From positions 7,507,001 to 7,571,000 of the forward strand of contig JAINUG010000011.1 of NCBI GenBank assembly GCA_029706075.1: a stretch of 64,000 nucleotides of DNA. The letters are read 5' to 3'. The translations under genes and the position numbers were made by a program. This document shows positions 1 through 12,180 of this stretch, one piece after another. This DNA comes from Aldrovandia affinis. Taxonomy: Eukaryota > Chordata > Actinopteri > Notacanthiformes > Halosauridae. Within the stretch, counting starts at the first letter, position 1. Each line of letters opens with the position of its first letter. The notes beneath the pieces were generated by a model. It made no database searches. It was given only the letters and a program-made list of their open reading frames with translations, and had not been told where the DNA came from.

Positions 1-459
1 ACGCTCTAAGTGACCTGAATGAACAGCAAGTGTGAAGCAAAACCATAGCAGAGCCTTCTCTGCACAAAGGGCTCTGTCGACTACCACCTTACTCATTATC
101 ATTTTACATCACATAATCACTCCGTTTATTCCAACTGACTGACCTTAAATAATACACTTTTTTAAATTCGATGGTAGAGGTTGTCTGTAAAAATAGATAC
201 CAAAAACAAAACTGACTAAACTCTCTCTCGGGACTTGTCCAATCAGTGACTGGGCATCAGTTCTCCAGGTGGAAATGATGCTTTCTGACACAAAACCTTT
301 AGAGGATTGCACCTGGTGCAAATGGAGGATCTGGGCTCAGGTCAAGTTAATTTAATGACAGATGTTGTGTGAGGAAAAAAACACTGGTAATTCCAGATGC
401 CGTGAGGAGGGGATGGCGGGAGACCGGTCTAAAAATTCAGAAGGAGAAACCTGAAGTTC
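1..459. other. noncoding, nothing recognised
   Basis: I see no gene here. The stretch is AT-rich unique-looking sequence. A short open frame from 369 runs into the LINE-like tail that follows and has no coding character. Confidence 0.5.
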
Positions 460-690
460 TTGGAGTGGCGGAGGGTAGCCACCTTCTTGGATGGGCTCCC
501 CCCCTTTTAGTCTGGTTCCTCCCAAGGTTTCTCCCTACCAAGGGAGTTTTTCCTTGCCACTGTTGCCTTTAGGCTTGCTTTTGGGGGAGTCTAGGCCTGG
601 CTTCCCCCTCTGTTAAGCGTTTTGTGACAATTCAATTGTGAAAAGCGCTATACAAATACATTTGATTTGATTTGATTTGATTCTTGATTT
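460..690 (+). repeat. LINE 3' end (L2/CR1-like teleost tail)
   Basis: The segment contains the run 'ggtttctccctaccaaggga' followed by 'gtttttccttgcca', then 'gtgaaaagcgctatacaaat', and ends in a (TTTGA)n tail at about 660-683. This is the familiar 3' end of truncated L2/CR1-like LINE copies in fish genomes; the pentamer tail is the expected terminus. Only the 3' few hundred bases are present, so it is a 5'-truncated, inactive copy. A second copy in opposite orientation lies at 28049-28104. The exact family name is not certain. Confidence 0.75.
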
Positions 691-1334
691 TTAGTTTGAT
701 TCAGAAAATGTGCAATATACTACGGCTACAAAACTGACAGGGGTGTTCTAGGGTGAGCACACTCCAACTACTACCACGAGTAGTGAAGTGGAGGGTCATC
801 ATTCTTCTACAGGTAATTACTCAATACATCAATCCAACTGATGACTGTCATTAGGGGAACTCATGTAGAATCAAATACGTCTGGCCATGCACGTATGCAG
901 GACATGCGTTTTTTTGTACATATTCATGGTCTTTGCTGCGGTTTTGAGACAGCGTTTGTATGATGTTTTTTGTGTTTATTTTGCCACTACATGAAAACAA
1001 ACTCAATGCCCATGTCAACAAATGGAAAGACAAAGCCGCAAGCCTCAAGTCTGAAGCCCATAAACCACTACAGGAAGTGCAGGAATTGCACTTATTAGTT
1101 ATGAACAAAGGTATCCCCCTTTATCCTTCTGCAAGAACGGCTATAAGAAGAATCATGTCTGTTTAATTCAGCGAAAAACCACCAGCCATAGCAGATATGT
1201 GTTTAGCCACCAGGGTTGTTTGATAATTACCTAAATGTTGCTGTTATGAAAATATACCTTTTTCTGACAGATGTCATGAAGCAGTTGAGTTACCGCCTTC
1301 TCTGACTGTTATACAGGAGGACAGAAAAAAAACA
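691..1334. other. noncoding, nothing recognised
   Basis: No gene is seen. Two short antiparallel open frames at 851-1166 overlap each other and lack any recognisable motif or flanking splice pattern. Confidence 0.5.
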
Positions 1335-1420
1335 GACACAGGCGGAATCTAATTCAGTGCCTTAGACACAGGCGGAATCTAATTCAGTGCCTCAGACACA
1401 GGCGGAATTTAATTCAGACA
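1335..1420. repeat. 30-bp minisatellite, about 2.9 copies
   Basis: The unit starts at 1335, 1365 and 1395, giving an exact 30-bp period. The repeated motif begins 'gacacaggcggaat' and contains 'taattcagtgcct'. Copies differ by one or two bases. Confidence 0.9.
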
Positions 1421-2550
1421 GATCGTCATGAAAGATGACAGTCCCACAATGGTTCCGTTCCTTCGAAGTGTTCAACTTTTATTTCTCTCTTGCGGTGTGC
1501 TCCGCACAATCCCGGAGACAGATACTGATATCCTTGGGGCTTAATGACAAAGCATTTCACCTTCAAATCGGGCTGTTTTATTCCTACACTAAATGAAAGC
1601 TGAAATGCGCACACGAGATGATGCGCAAGGAAATGGAAATAATATACTGACTTTTCTTAAGAGGTGGCACTGTCTATTAAAGGGATTATCCCATAACAAA
1701 AAACATGACTAAAAAGCTTCTGACGTATACATAGGGTAAATTGATTTATTATCTCCTAACTCATGGTCTGTGTTGCTCTGTGTATAAACAGCAGCTTTGT
1801 ATTATAAACAATTATGGGTCTCTCTTTAAAGCGTTCGTCTGGAAAACATGATGCAAGTGAAACACATGCAGGTCGTATTCTATTTCCAACCTGTAAGTTG
1901 TTTTGATTGATGGCTGTGAGGTGGAGGGGGGTAAGACTCATCCCCTTACTCCAAGCCTATTTCAGATACAGTATATGCAAAACAGAATAAATACGCCCCC
2001 CACCCCCCATACTACAGAAAGCTGATCATTGTATAGGGATTATGCTACACTTCAGTGTCATAAATTTCAACATTTTGTCCATAAAGTTTTTTTTCGAGAG
2101 CAAACGTTTGTGCTTCAAAGCTCCTTTGGCTCAATTGTTGTCATGGTCGCCTATTGTAAATGGCCGATTTTAAGAGAACAGCCATAATTGGGTGAGAGCT
2201 TGGTAAAGGCCCTCTCTGTGGTATTACTGTAGTGCTTTCTTCATTGCGCCCGGCGTATGGGGTGCTGAAAGGATTCTCCAATTGAAGTTCTGCTTTCACA
2301 CAGGATAAACACCATCATGGCAAAATACCTTTTAAGCACTCCCTTACAGGGAAATACAGGTGAGCCGCACATTAAATAAAAAGACCCTAACAACGCCCAC
2401 CCTGCTACCCAATGGTGAGCTAATGCTGGCTTTCAAAACCATGCCTTTCTGAGTGCATCACTCAGTCTGACTACTATTGTTTTATCCCTCACAGGTATGA
2501 CTCAGTCAGCAGCTGAGCATTTCTGAAATGTAAGTCAGTGCATAGAATAT
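1421..2550. other. noncoding, nothing recognised
   Basis: AT-rich sequence with a short C-rich run near 1994-2010. No open frame has coding features. Confidence 0.5.
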
Positions 2551-2765
2551 AATAAAATAGAATAGAATATTCTTTATTGCCATGTTACACATGTTACACA
2601 CAAGGTAATTGTAAGGTAAGAGAGGTCAGAGCGTCAGCCATAGTACGGCGCCCCTGGAGCAGTTAGGGGTTCAGTGCTTTGCTCAAGGGCTCAAGGGCAC
2701 TCGAACCAGCAACCGTCCACTTACCACCCCAGGCCGCTAACCACTGAGACACTGCCGTATGTGCA
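2551..2765 (-). repeat. LINE-like interspersed repeat fragment
   Basis: The block begins with an A-rich simple tail made of 'aatagaat'-type units (2553-2572), then 'attctttattgccatgttac', and continues into 'tgctttgctcaagggctcaa' and 'cgaaccagcaaccgtccact'. These phrases recur in teleost retroelement 3' regions. The simple tail lies at the low-coordinate end, so the element is probably on the minus strand. The family is unresolved. Confidence 0.55.
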
Positions 2766-3339
2766 ATAAGGTGTGGCATTCGCATACAAGAACATAGCTG
2801 TGGCTGTTCAGTATATGATTTACACCTTGTTTGTAACTGGTAAGAAACCGATGCAATTATATAGATTTATACCATGGCTTGGATTCTGATTGGCCAAGAG
2901 GGTGTTGATTATTTGAGTAATTTCAATTACAGCTAAAGTGGCCTTATCACAGTTCTAAATGAATACACATGCACGTTCACTATCTATTTCAATTGAACAT
3001 TCGATTCACAACTGAAAATAATGGCAAAAAACAACACCAAAGGACTACAACTTTTTGGTAGTAGTTTTGAGTGTTTATTTATTTTTGTTATGAAAATAAA
3101 CCACTTCAGGGTGGATAACTCTTCGACTTTGCCTTGGGACCACATCACACTACCCTGTCATGGTTTGATTTCATACAATTGCACAGCTTGTTGTGGTTAA
3201 TTACAAAATTGTAACGCATGAAATGATCTAAATAACTTATAGAATGAATTTATCAGCCTTCCATCATAAATCAGTATTTCCATGGTTTAACTATTCACAA
3301 TCATATTTGTTTAAGAACAGGATCTCTCCACAGGTTTTG
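2766..3339. other. noncoding, nothing recognised
   Basis: AT-rich sequence with no gene, repeat or clear regulatory signal visible to me. Confidence 0.45.
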
Positions 3340-3870
3340 TGGATGGGTGTTCAGCCCGCTGGCTGGAAGGCATGCGCTCATATTCGTATACGTGTGCACA
3401 GGGATCGGGTCTGGACAGCCCCCGCCTGGGGGCCCAGACGGACCTGTCTTAGCGGCGATATGCAAACGAGCCGGAGCCACGCCTCGCATGACGGCTCGGA
3501 CAGGAACACGGTCCCCGGGAAGCGGGCCGCCCGCGACGGGGGTGGACTCCTTAATATGGGAGACAGGAGGGGCCAGGCACTGCACACCACACTGGCAACT
3601 GGGAAATCAAGGAGCACTTTGTCATGCATCTTTAAGGCGTGACAAAACGTCCCCGGAGATGCTGCTGATTTGTCCGTACGCAGCGGAGGGTGACGGATGA
3701 GTGACGGCGGAAAATGAGAGATTGGGATCATGGTGACATCCGAGGGGGGCCCGGCGGCACAAACAGCCTCTCATCGCGCGGTGGCCCACAGCCGAAGAGG
3801 AGGACCACATCGGAGGGTGAACGACAGCTGCCGGACGCCTGATCATCCTTGTCCTCCAAAACTGACTGGC
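3340..3870. other. CpG-rich pocket open in several frames
   Basis: This GC- and CpG-rich block stands out against AT-rich flanks; many CpGs are visible between about 3380 and 3560. Open frames of 94-132 codons run on both strands (3244-3642, 3347-3700 plus; 3301-3585, 3378-3731, 3622-3999 minus). Openness in several frames at once is what few stop codons in GC-rich sequence gives, so I do not call a protein. It could be a small CpG island or an uncharacterised exon or promoter. Confidence 0.35.
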
Positions 3871-4479
3871 TACCGTGAACCATCGCATGCTTTCACACCA
3901 GCCAGTCACACTTACGACTGCAATACTGACCAAACGAAACAAAACAATATCAACAACAATGATGCAAATCATAGTTATATATAGACAGACGAGTATCATT
4001 CAAACTTATATATAAAGTAAAACACACATATCCACTGTGAAATGCGCTATTATCTCTACAGAAAATATTTTGGAGAGAATATGATGACATTAGTCAACCA
4101 CAATAATGATCATTTTGAGACTTTCATTCACTTCACTTATGGGATCAAAAGGGCCCCTAGTATTAGAGCTCAAATTAAAGTGAGTTTAAGGGCTATTTTT
4201 GCTCTTGGGGGTCCCTTGTAGGAATCATATATGTCAATGAATCATTGCTGACTCCATACATATGTATAGTAATGCACACGGCAAGGAGGACTGAGACAAT
4301 TACACTATGTATCCTTCATGTTTACAGTTCCTTAATTAGTTTACAGAATATCAGGAAATAGGTCATACAATTTTCATTTATTTTATTTTCGGGAACCAGC
4401 AGCCAAGTGCAAAAGTCTTTAACTTTCTCTGAGTCCCTTTTTGCACCTCTTAATAAATGCACAAACTCAGGCGGGGGAG
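3871..4479. other. noncoding, nothing recognised
   Basis: AT-rich sequence without a recognised feature. Confidence 0.45.
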
Positions 4480-5720
4480 GGGAAAAAAAGAGAGAAGACG
4501 ATTTACGCTTGCCGTGCATTTTCGCCCAATTAATAGATTGCCTGCACGTTGCGTATTTTGCATGACAAAGAGGGTAATATTAAACTGCCATTCGTAATGA
4601 AAATGCACTTTGCAAATTAAAAGTGCCGAACCCAAATTTTTTCAACCTCTTTAGGAAATAAACAGTCCTTAACCAATTAAACCACGTCGTAATAATTCTG
4701 TGATTTATGGCAAGTTGTTTAACTTTCAAAACTCGGGTAACCCACGTTAAGGTCACAATCCATCATGTCTTGCTTGGAGAGCAGGGGAGTAATGGCTGTT
4801 GTATTAGCTGCTTTTGATGATAGTATGAAAGAAGTATTAGCGCTTGTCAACAAAACTGCTTACAACATAACATTAGCATGCATGAGCTCCACTGCCTATT
4901 TATTATTCTGCCAGCTTCACACACATTGTTACGAGCTTATAAAACATTTTGTCGGCAGAAAGCAAATGTACACTGTTTGGTTTTCTGATAGAGTGGCAGC
5001 GCAAATGTCTGGCCTGCTTCAGTTTGGTTTCAGTGCAAACAGACACAGGGATTCATTCCCCTTATTGATATTGAAGAAAGAAAAAAAAAAAGGCTGAATA
5101 ATTCAGGAATGCCACTTGTATGTTTGCTCCTATCGCAGTTATCAATTACGCATCGGTCTCTTGGCCGTAACAGAGGATATTCATTTAGCTGCAGACACAC
5201 ACACGCCATCGAAGAGGTGTAGGGTTGCCAGACCGTCATGGAGAACCTCAAGCGGTGACATTTGCTGCCACAAATGGGTTATTTGGCTTTGGTGAGCTAA
5301 CGACTCCCGCATGGCAGCCAAAAATGCACTTAGTGCGATGCAAGTAAATTCATCTGCTTATTTTTACTTCTAACATTCCTCTCAGTGCTGATAACAGACT
5401 AGCGTAAAGTAGCCTTCTGTGGAAGGTCTGGCATTCTTGAATGCTTAAACAATCTATCTCCACGTATTAATTAGCATGCTTCATAAAGGGAATAGATAAT
5501 AAAGAATGGTGCCTTACGCACAGGCGACATACAGAAGATGCATTCACCCATTTGTCCACCTCTTTCATGCTTTGTTTACATTTGTATTCCAGCCACAGCC
5601 AACTCTAAATAGCCTCCCATTATGGATCACCTCCCGTTTTGAGATCTGTCATTAATTAGCAATCCCCATTTTTGAAATAACCAAGATCACTCACATGATT
5701 ACCGCTAACTCAGGAAGTAG
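4480..5720. promoter_or_regulatory. conserved-noncoding-like block
   Basis: This stretch has complex, non-repetitive sequence with homeodomain-type cores ('cgtattaattagcatgc' near 5463; 'gtcattaattagcaatc' near 5648) and no microsatellites. A 110-codon open frame at 4765-5097 lies inside, but it has no recognisable domain and no splice context. By appearance it resembles vertebrate noncoding enhancers. That is a judgement by eye; no alignment was possible. Confidence 0.3.
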
Positions 5721-8700
5721 AGTACTGTAGCCAGCCATTCGGGTTATGAAGCCATACCCACTCCCTTCCACACACTTCTGCATATTAGCACCTTAATTGA
5801 GGCATCTTTAAGCACAACAAGACAACAGAGTATCGATGGCTTTTCTCCTTGGAGTTCTTCATTGAATATTTGAACAAAAGCATCAATAATACGTTCAGTT
5901 TCAATGAGTTAAAATCTTTGTGGGTAATTCTCCAGAAAGAAAAAAACCTCACAAACAGCGCTTGCCGTAGAATACCTAAGAATGCCTCTCATAGAGCCTC
6001 CCAGGGCTATGCAGCATTTATCTAGTCTTAGAGCGAAAGTTTACTTTTCTATCTATCTAAAGCCCAGTAAACAGTTAGCATATGGCTCTTCCCTCATAAC
6101 AATGGCGCCTTGGCACATGTGGACATCTGTGCATCTCTTGTACAAACATGTGATTCGGTGCAGTTAATTGCTTTGCCAATGCTGTCTTACAACTGTATCC
6201 ACACAAACCAGAGCTTCACTGGGCTTCCGTTCCGGTAGTCAAGCCTCAAAATGGTACGGGGAATTCTCAGTGCGCACACATTCAATTTGGTTACTATGTT
6301 TCCCTACACAGGCATACACAGACATCATCTCCTTACATCTTGAACAAACATTGTCATTGTAACCAACCCCCCTCCCTCCAAATACACAAAGAACATCTCA
6401 CTTGCTGGTTTGAGCCTACTGCTTGCATTTTTATTCTTGCTTAATGTCAACATATGGGATCTTAAAAACCTCTGCATTTCCTACAACTTCACCCGTTTTC
6501 CCAACCACAGCGATCTATGATTATTCATGTTAATTTACCTCTCTAGCGTCCCGCATTATCTCTGACATTCAGGGCCATACATTGGACCAAATTGGCGTGC
6601 TTTGACATACACAAACCGGCGGAAGAGGGAAGGATCAGGAGGAAAGTGGCAGCTCAATTAATAAATAATGATAGTAATGATATAGAATAACCAACACTTT
6701 AAATATCAGGGCCCTATTGTGCTTCCAGTTACTTTGCAGTGATTGCCATCTAAATTACAACCCACCCAGGGTGAAGGAGACGCGGCGCCCCTAATCTGGA
6801 GGCGTGTCTCTGGCTGGGTTTGCGGGTGTCTCCTTCTCTGCGCGAACGTGCCAGTGAGGGAGAAATGACAGGGGCTCACAGGGTAGGTCTGCTGTGACCA
6901 CTGCAGCTCCACCCCCGAACACTCTGCCCACCGCTGCACAATGGCTCTGTACAGGGAGATCCCAGATCTTAAGACCAACTCCGATCCCGACAATCTACAA
7001 TCGTCAAAACTCAGGTCATTGCTTTTCTGTGTTTCAAAGACTGTTTAAAGAAACAAACCATCCATGAAGTTGAACAATGTAGTTTTAATAAGCTATGGTT
7101 GATCTAGTTATCAAGCCCCAGTTACTGCATCTACCCTTCCTGAATATTTAAAAAAACTAATTATGAAACCAATAAAATAAATATCTGAGGGGAAACCAAA
7201 AAACAAGATGTACCTTTCATGGTCACATGGGGTTACTTTCCATTCATAAAAGCATAATACATTCTAGCTTTTATAGTGGATTTCAATTACTGTAATCACT
7301 GCTAAATACTATAAATATGTAATAATGGGGTTGGGAACAAGGAAACCATTCCTTATGGACTCATTTTGTATTGGAAGGGGGAGGTGATTATTTCTTTTTC
7401 ATCCAGTCAAAAGTATTTGAACAGAATTGTCACATCTATACAGTCTGTCCACATACTATGGCAAGGGAAATGACATTATCAGGAGTTTGAAGGACAGGTC
7501 TGGCAAAAACAGCGAGGCAAAAAATACTGTAAGAAAAACAGAGGACATGGCAATTATTTATCATTCTCAAGGTTCTTCAGAAAGGATAGCATTCCTTTGG
7601 GCCTAAAGAAATAAACACACCCCTAAACTTTGACAAGAATGGAGTGCTTGTATATTTTTGATCCTTATATGAAATGTCACATTGACAGATTTCTCATCAC
7701 AGTAACACTTAATATCCTAAAAATTCCAACAATTCTGACAAATTGATTCAAATATAAGTGGCTAAATATAGACACCCTTTTATGGAAGAAAAGAGTTAAG
7801 CATGTTTATTGCTTTTATTTGATTTGCCAAAAGAGGACATTTTAGTCCAGGCATATCATAAATTATCGACTTGAACCACACATATACATTTGACCTCAGA
7901 TGGACTGAAAAGAGAAAGCATTAGAAGGACTGTGTGATAAGACTGTAGCGCACGATTTTATAGCTCCCTGTCTGAAATTGATTAATAACTCTTGAGTACT
8001 TTTTGGCAATACCACTTCAGTACAAATTATGATTGAATTTCCGAGTAAACCTTTCAACAACTTAATCAGATCAGAAATTTCCAGAAACAGGCTCCCACGG
8101 TGCTAACATTACCACATTTTTTCCTTTATTAAGTTAAAAACAACAACAACAAAAATAATTAAGAAACTGTTAACAAAGGTTTTACAAGAAATTATAATAA
8201 TAATGTGATCATTGAATGGAAAATACTGGCATTTCTCACTGAGAAAACAATGGACAAAAAAAGTCAAATAAACCAAACACTGTGATCTAGACAACATTTT
8301 ATATATCAATTATGTGGTAAATTTTATATTTCTAATATCAGTTGCTCATGTGACTGCTATCTCACACATAGGACATGTGTGACACCATTTCACATAGGAG
8401 AAGCCCTGGAGGAGAAACAGGCAGATTTCTGGACAGCTCAGGGGTGGCCTAAGCACACAGGGCCCACAGAGTACCAGAAAACCTTTAACACTCGAGCCCA
8501 AAACCGCAGCGTCTGAACGTGACCGTGACCTGCTGGTGCAACTGAAAACAGTCACACGCAGCCCGATTCCACCCTGCACAACAGCAACAACAGCAACCAG
8601 AATAGACCTTTATTAGCGGGATGCGCCATTAGAGTCAGGAGTGAGAGCAAGAGTTGGGCGAGGACGAGTCGGCGAGAGTCTAGCTGGGCTGGGCCACTGC

Positions 8701-8920
8701 CGAGCCCTCCCCTCTCCCCAACAATGTAGAAAAAACAACAAAAGACATGAACCGGCAGGCAGTGCACGGGACGAGCCAGCTGTTTGCCGCCTGTGGTTGG
8801 GTACAGATGGTCACGGGCGGGGCTGTAAGTGATCTCTTTCCAATCAGCGCACAACTTCACAGAGTGCTACCTGGCTACCGTTTTGATGAGAGATCTGCAC
8901 CCAAAACTTCCTGCTGCCCC
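5721..8920. other. noncoding, nothing recognised
   Basis: A long AT-rich stretch. The small open frames at 6706-6993 and 8346-8860 overlap on opposite strands and look like chance. No repeat family or RNA gene was recognised. Confidence 0.45.
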
Positions 8921-8974
8921 TAGTGTGTGTGTGTGTGTGTGTGTGTACGCGTATGTTCACATGTGTGTGTGCCT

Positions 8975-9034
<60 letters not shown>

Positions 9035-9044
9035 ATGCGTGTGT
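8921..9044. repeat. (TG)n microsatellite, interrupted
   Basis: TG dinucleotides run from about 8921 to 9044, interrupted by 'acgcgtatgttcaca' near 8947. The purest part is about 8978-9032. Confidence 0.95.
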
Positions 9045-10594
9045 CTTTTGTCAGTGTTGAGTCGTTTGTTCTGCGTTTGTTCGCGCATCAGTGGAAAACA
9101 CTGAAGTCCTGTTCTGAACCACAAAAAGAAAACTCATTTTAACATCGGAGCACAGATTTTATGGGGGCTGAGTTTGTTTTCGGGGAATGAGGGATTTCTC
9201 TCTCAGTTAAAGGTGTTATGGCTTGTCACGGCCAACCCTCCGGGGATTTCAGCTAGTGTACACTGCCATCTTGTTGTCAGTGTTGCAATGACACAACCTG
9301 ATCCCGCATGAGGGGAAACTGACAGATGCTTTGAAGGGAAAAAGTTAGTAGGAAATTTCATTAGAATATAAATATATATATATATCTTTTGTTATGAGAA
9401 AAGAAATATGGCATTGGATATGATTGTTTTACCTTGTTTTGGTGAGTTTAACTGTGTTAAGATGATGCATGTGCCATCCTTCCTCTGGGGTCCTTAACTG
9501 TTTGAGTGCTGTGAGATGGGAGGGGAGGGCACTGCCTGAGTGGAGGAGGCTGCTTCAGGGCCAGGGCTGTACGTCCCAACGTTATCCACATTCACCATTC
9601 AGCTTTCATAGGTCAAGGCTCTACTCCAATACAGTGACATTTCATTTGTTATCAATACAAACAGCCAGATGGAAACACATATTCTATACTAAAGAAATGG
9701 ATAACAGTATATTTTTTCAGATACAAAAAACGGCACAGGCATTGATAAAGTACTATTTACCTGAGGAGGTTAATAACAGTTCTACACTTGCTTTGCTTTG
9801 AAAACAACTAATCCAATTAGGTGACATTGGTGCATTTAATTCCTGTCTCATCAGAGCTGTTATGCGGTCTTGCCTTGCACAGCTGGCACTGTACAGTGCC
9901 AATAAAATGTTATAATTAGGGCTGCATCAGTTTACAAGAAGTCCATAATGTGAAAAGAATTCTTCCTAACTAACAATTTTAAAAAGGAGCGAAGTAGAGG
10001 AAATAACTCATTGCTTTCCACAAATGAGAGTTCATGAGGTAATTGTGTTTAACAGCTGGCATATTTTGTATTTATTTATTTTTTGGGGTGGTCTGCAATA
10101 AAACAATAATTGAATTGCCACAGAAGCACATTTGCTATGCACATATGTGCTCAACAATCCCCTACCTGTAATAGATTTGGTTTTATGCCCCAGTACTTGT
10201 TTTATTGAATACATTAAATCAGTAGATGCAGGCAGTTAGCAAGCTTAACTTTGGACAGCACAGTAGTCACTGTTGAAACACTAAAATAGCCTCCCTAACC
10301 ACACCACCCCATAAAATGTAAAAGGAAGTGATGTTTTAACAATTAAAGTGTAATCACTAATTATTATTTTTTTAAGTACAATACAAAGCAAAAATATTTC
10401 CTTGTTTTGAAATGTTATTGGTCAATCAACATAATTCCTCAAAGGAGGGTTATAGAAATGGATGAGGTTTCTGTAAATTTAGTATAAAATCATGTTGAAT
10501 TACAGACAGTAAATATCAGGTTTGGCAAACACACATCCCGCCACAGTAAACAGGAAACATGGATATGTGAAGACCGGAGAGATGGAAAGCAGGG
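9045..10594. other. noncoding, nothing recognised
   Basis: AT-rich sequence with a short (AT)n run near 9371-9385. A 110-codon open frame at 9469-9801 shows no domain or splice context. Confidence 0.45.
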
Positions 10595-10971
10595 TGGCTG
10601 GTGGAGGAGATGTGGGTATGTATTGGCTGGTGTAGGAGATGTGGGTCTGTGTTGGCTGGTGTAGGAGATGTGGGTCTGTATTGGCTGGTGTAGGAGGTGT
10701 TGTTCTGTATTGGCTGGTGGAGGAGATGTGGGTCTGTGTTGGCTGGCGGAGGAGGTGTTGGTCTCTGTTAGCTTGTGGAGGAGGTGTTGTTCTGTATTGG
10801 CTGGTGGAGGAGATGTGGGTCTGTGTTGGCTGGCGGAGGAGGTGTGGGTCTGTGTTAGCTGGTGGAGGAGGTGTTGGTCTGTATTGGCTGGTGGAGGTGT
10901 TGGTCTGTGTTGGCTGGTGGAGGAGGTGTGGGTCTGTGTTAGCTGGTGGAGGTGTGGGTCTGTGTTAGCTT
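10595..10971 (+). repeat. 29/26-bp minisatellite, left part
   Basis: Tandem units read 'ggctggtggaggaggtgtgg' plus 'gtctgtgtt' (29 bp), with a 26-bp variant lacking one 'gga'. About 13 copies are present. The T/G-rich strand stays open in several frames and gives repetitive CVGWWRR-like peptides, which are artefacts of the repeat. The same array resumes at 11118 after a SINE. Confidence 0.95.
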
Positions 10972-10977
10972 GTGGTT

Positions 10978-11117
10978 CTCTGTGGCTCAGTTGGTAGAGC
11001 ACTGTGTTGGGCTAGGTGGGTTCAATTCCCACTGGGGTACTGAAAATGTATGCATTCACTACTGTAAGTCGCTTTGGATAAAAGCGTCTGCTAAATGGCA
11101 TATATTATTATTATATA
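10978..11117 (+). repeat. tRNA-derived SINE
   Basis: The 5' half carries RNA polymerase III-type boxes: A-box-like 'tggctcagttggtagagc' (10983-11000) and B-box-like 'ggttcaattcc' (11019-11029). The 3' half has 'gtaagtcgctttggataaaa' followed by 'gcgtctgctaaatgg', a domain widespread in teleost SINEs, and the copy ends in an (ATT)n-like tail. The layout resembles the AvaIII/HAmo-type fish SINEs, but the family name is tentative. It sits inside the minisatellite and splits it. Confidence 0.85.
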
Positions 11118-11342
11118 TGGAGGTGTGGGTCTGTGTTGGCTGGTGGAGGTGTGGGTCTGTGTTGGCTGGTGGAGGTGTTGGTCTGTGTTGGCTGGTGGAG
11201 GTGTGGGTCTGTGTTGGCTGGTGGAGGTGTGGGTCTGTGTTGGCTGGTGGAGGAGGTGTTGGTCTGTGTTAGCTGGTGGAGGAGGTGTGGGTTTGTATTA
11301 GCTGGTGGTGGAGGTGTTGGTGTTGGCTGGTGGAGGAGGTGT
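11118..11342 (+). repeat. 29/26-bp minisatellite, right part
   Basis: The same units as in 10595-10971 continue here, mostly in the 26-bp form 'ggctggtggaggtgtgggtc' plus 'tgtgtt', for about 8-9 copies. Confidence 0.95.
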
Positions 11343-11477
11343 TCATCTCATCAATAAATCTCATAAAACATTATAGAAGATGTTAATGCATATTTATTTT
11401 TGTTGGATTTTATTTAAAATAATTATTAGGGGTGACAATAATGTGTAATAATCTTCAGCCTCACAAACACGGGCCAT
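11343..11477. other. AT-rich link to Tc1 remnant
   Basis: AT-rich sequence between the minisatellite and the transposase remnant; it may include the 3' end of that transposon. Confidence 0.4.
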
Positions 11478-11737
11478 TCAGTTAATAACTTTCAGCAGGA
11501 AATCACCCCACATGTCTTCCCAGCTCTCCTGCAGCAATTCCCAGAGACATTTGTGGGTTGTTTTGCTTTGACTTTTCTGTCCAGTTTGTCCCATACAAGT
11601 TCTATGGTATTGAGATCTGGACACTGGGCAGCCCATGTCATTAGTTTGAGTTGTCCTTGAAGTTCCTCCTTCACCAGATAGTTCTTGCACAACGTCAAGG
11701 TGTGTTTCGGGTCATTATCTTGATGAAGAATGCCCAA
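11478..11737 (-). pseudogene. Tc1-like transposase C-terminal remnant
   Basis: Read on the minus strand, the frame from 11737 gives 'QDNDPKHT' and then 'CPDLNTIELVWDKLDRKVKA', matching the last two catalytic blocks of Tc1-family DDE transposases (known: an aspartate in DND and a glutamate in the PDLNPIE block). At about 11560 the match moves to another frame ('LWELLQESWEDMWGDFLLKV'), so there is a frameshift. The N-terminal DNA-binding part and the first catalytic aspartate are missing. The piece is therefore a dead fragment. A Tc1-type terminal sequence lies directly beside it at 11742-11764. Confidence 0.85.
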
Positions 11738-11741
11738 TAAG

Positions 11742-11764
11742 CCAAACTTTTGACTGGTACTGTG
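11742..11764. repeat. Tc1-type terminal inverted repeat
   Basis: The sequence 'ccaaacttttgactggtact' is the terminal motif of a common fish Tc1-like family. It lies only five bases from the transposase remnant, so most of the element has been deleted. A related 'caaacttttgacagtatata' occurs near 11819. Confidence 0.7.
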
Positions 11765-12148
11765 TGTGTCCAGACCTCAATCCCATTATACGGTATATAT
11801 ATAAACCTAGTTTATACTCAAACTTTTGACAGTATATACTGTATATACACACACATACATACATTGAAATTGAAATGGATTTAACGTCCTCACTCCATCA
11901 GACATTCCCCTCAAAGGTAGGAGCCCTCACAGTCAAAACAAAATAATGATAATAAGCAGCAGCATTAGACTGATATCCATAATAGCAGTGGTGCTGAGCA
12001 TCTACAGTCCATCTGCAGAAGATTTGTGTGGTCCCTACTGAGGTCTTGAGTGTGAAGATCTCTAGTTCCGGAGCAGGGGAAGAGACAGACATGGACAAGG
12101 GGGAGCAAGGGTGAGGTATAAAGTCTCAAATATATGAGTATGGAACAT
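11765..12148. other. noncoding, nothing recognised
   Basis: Sequence with short AT runs near 11795 and 11830-11860. No gene is seen. Confidence 0.45.
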
Positions 12149-12180
12149 GGAACCCCCCCCCCCCCTCCCCCCTCCCCCAT
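12149..12180. repeat. C-tract, G4/i-motif capable
   Basis: A run of C broken by single T residues (C14 then CCCCCC and CCCCC blocks). The complementary strand has several long G runs and could form a quadruplex. Confidence 0.85.

Noticed and set aside
4765-5097. 110-codon plus-strand open frame
   Set aside because: Lies within a conserved-looking noncoding block, ends in a lysine run from an A tract, and has no domain.
10983-11029. Possible true tRNA gene (A and B boxes)
   Set aside because: The sequence continues into a teleost SINE 3' domain and tail, and a second copy exists at 43995-44130, so it is a SINE head and not a tRNA gene.
10490-11357. Threonine/proline/histidine-rich and CVGWWRR-type repeat proteins
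   Set aside because: They are readings of the 29/26-bp minisatellite and of the SINE inside it.
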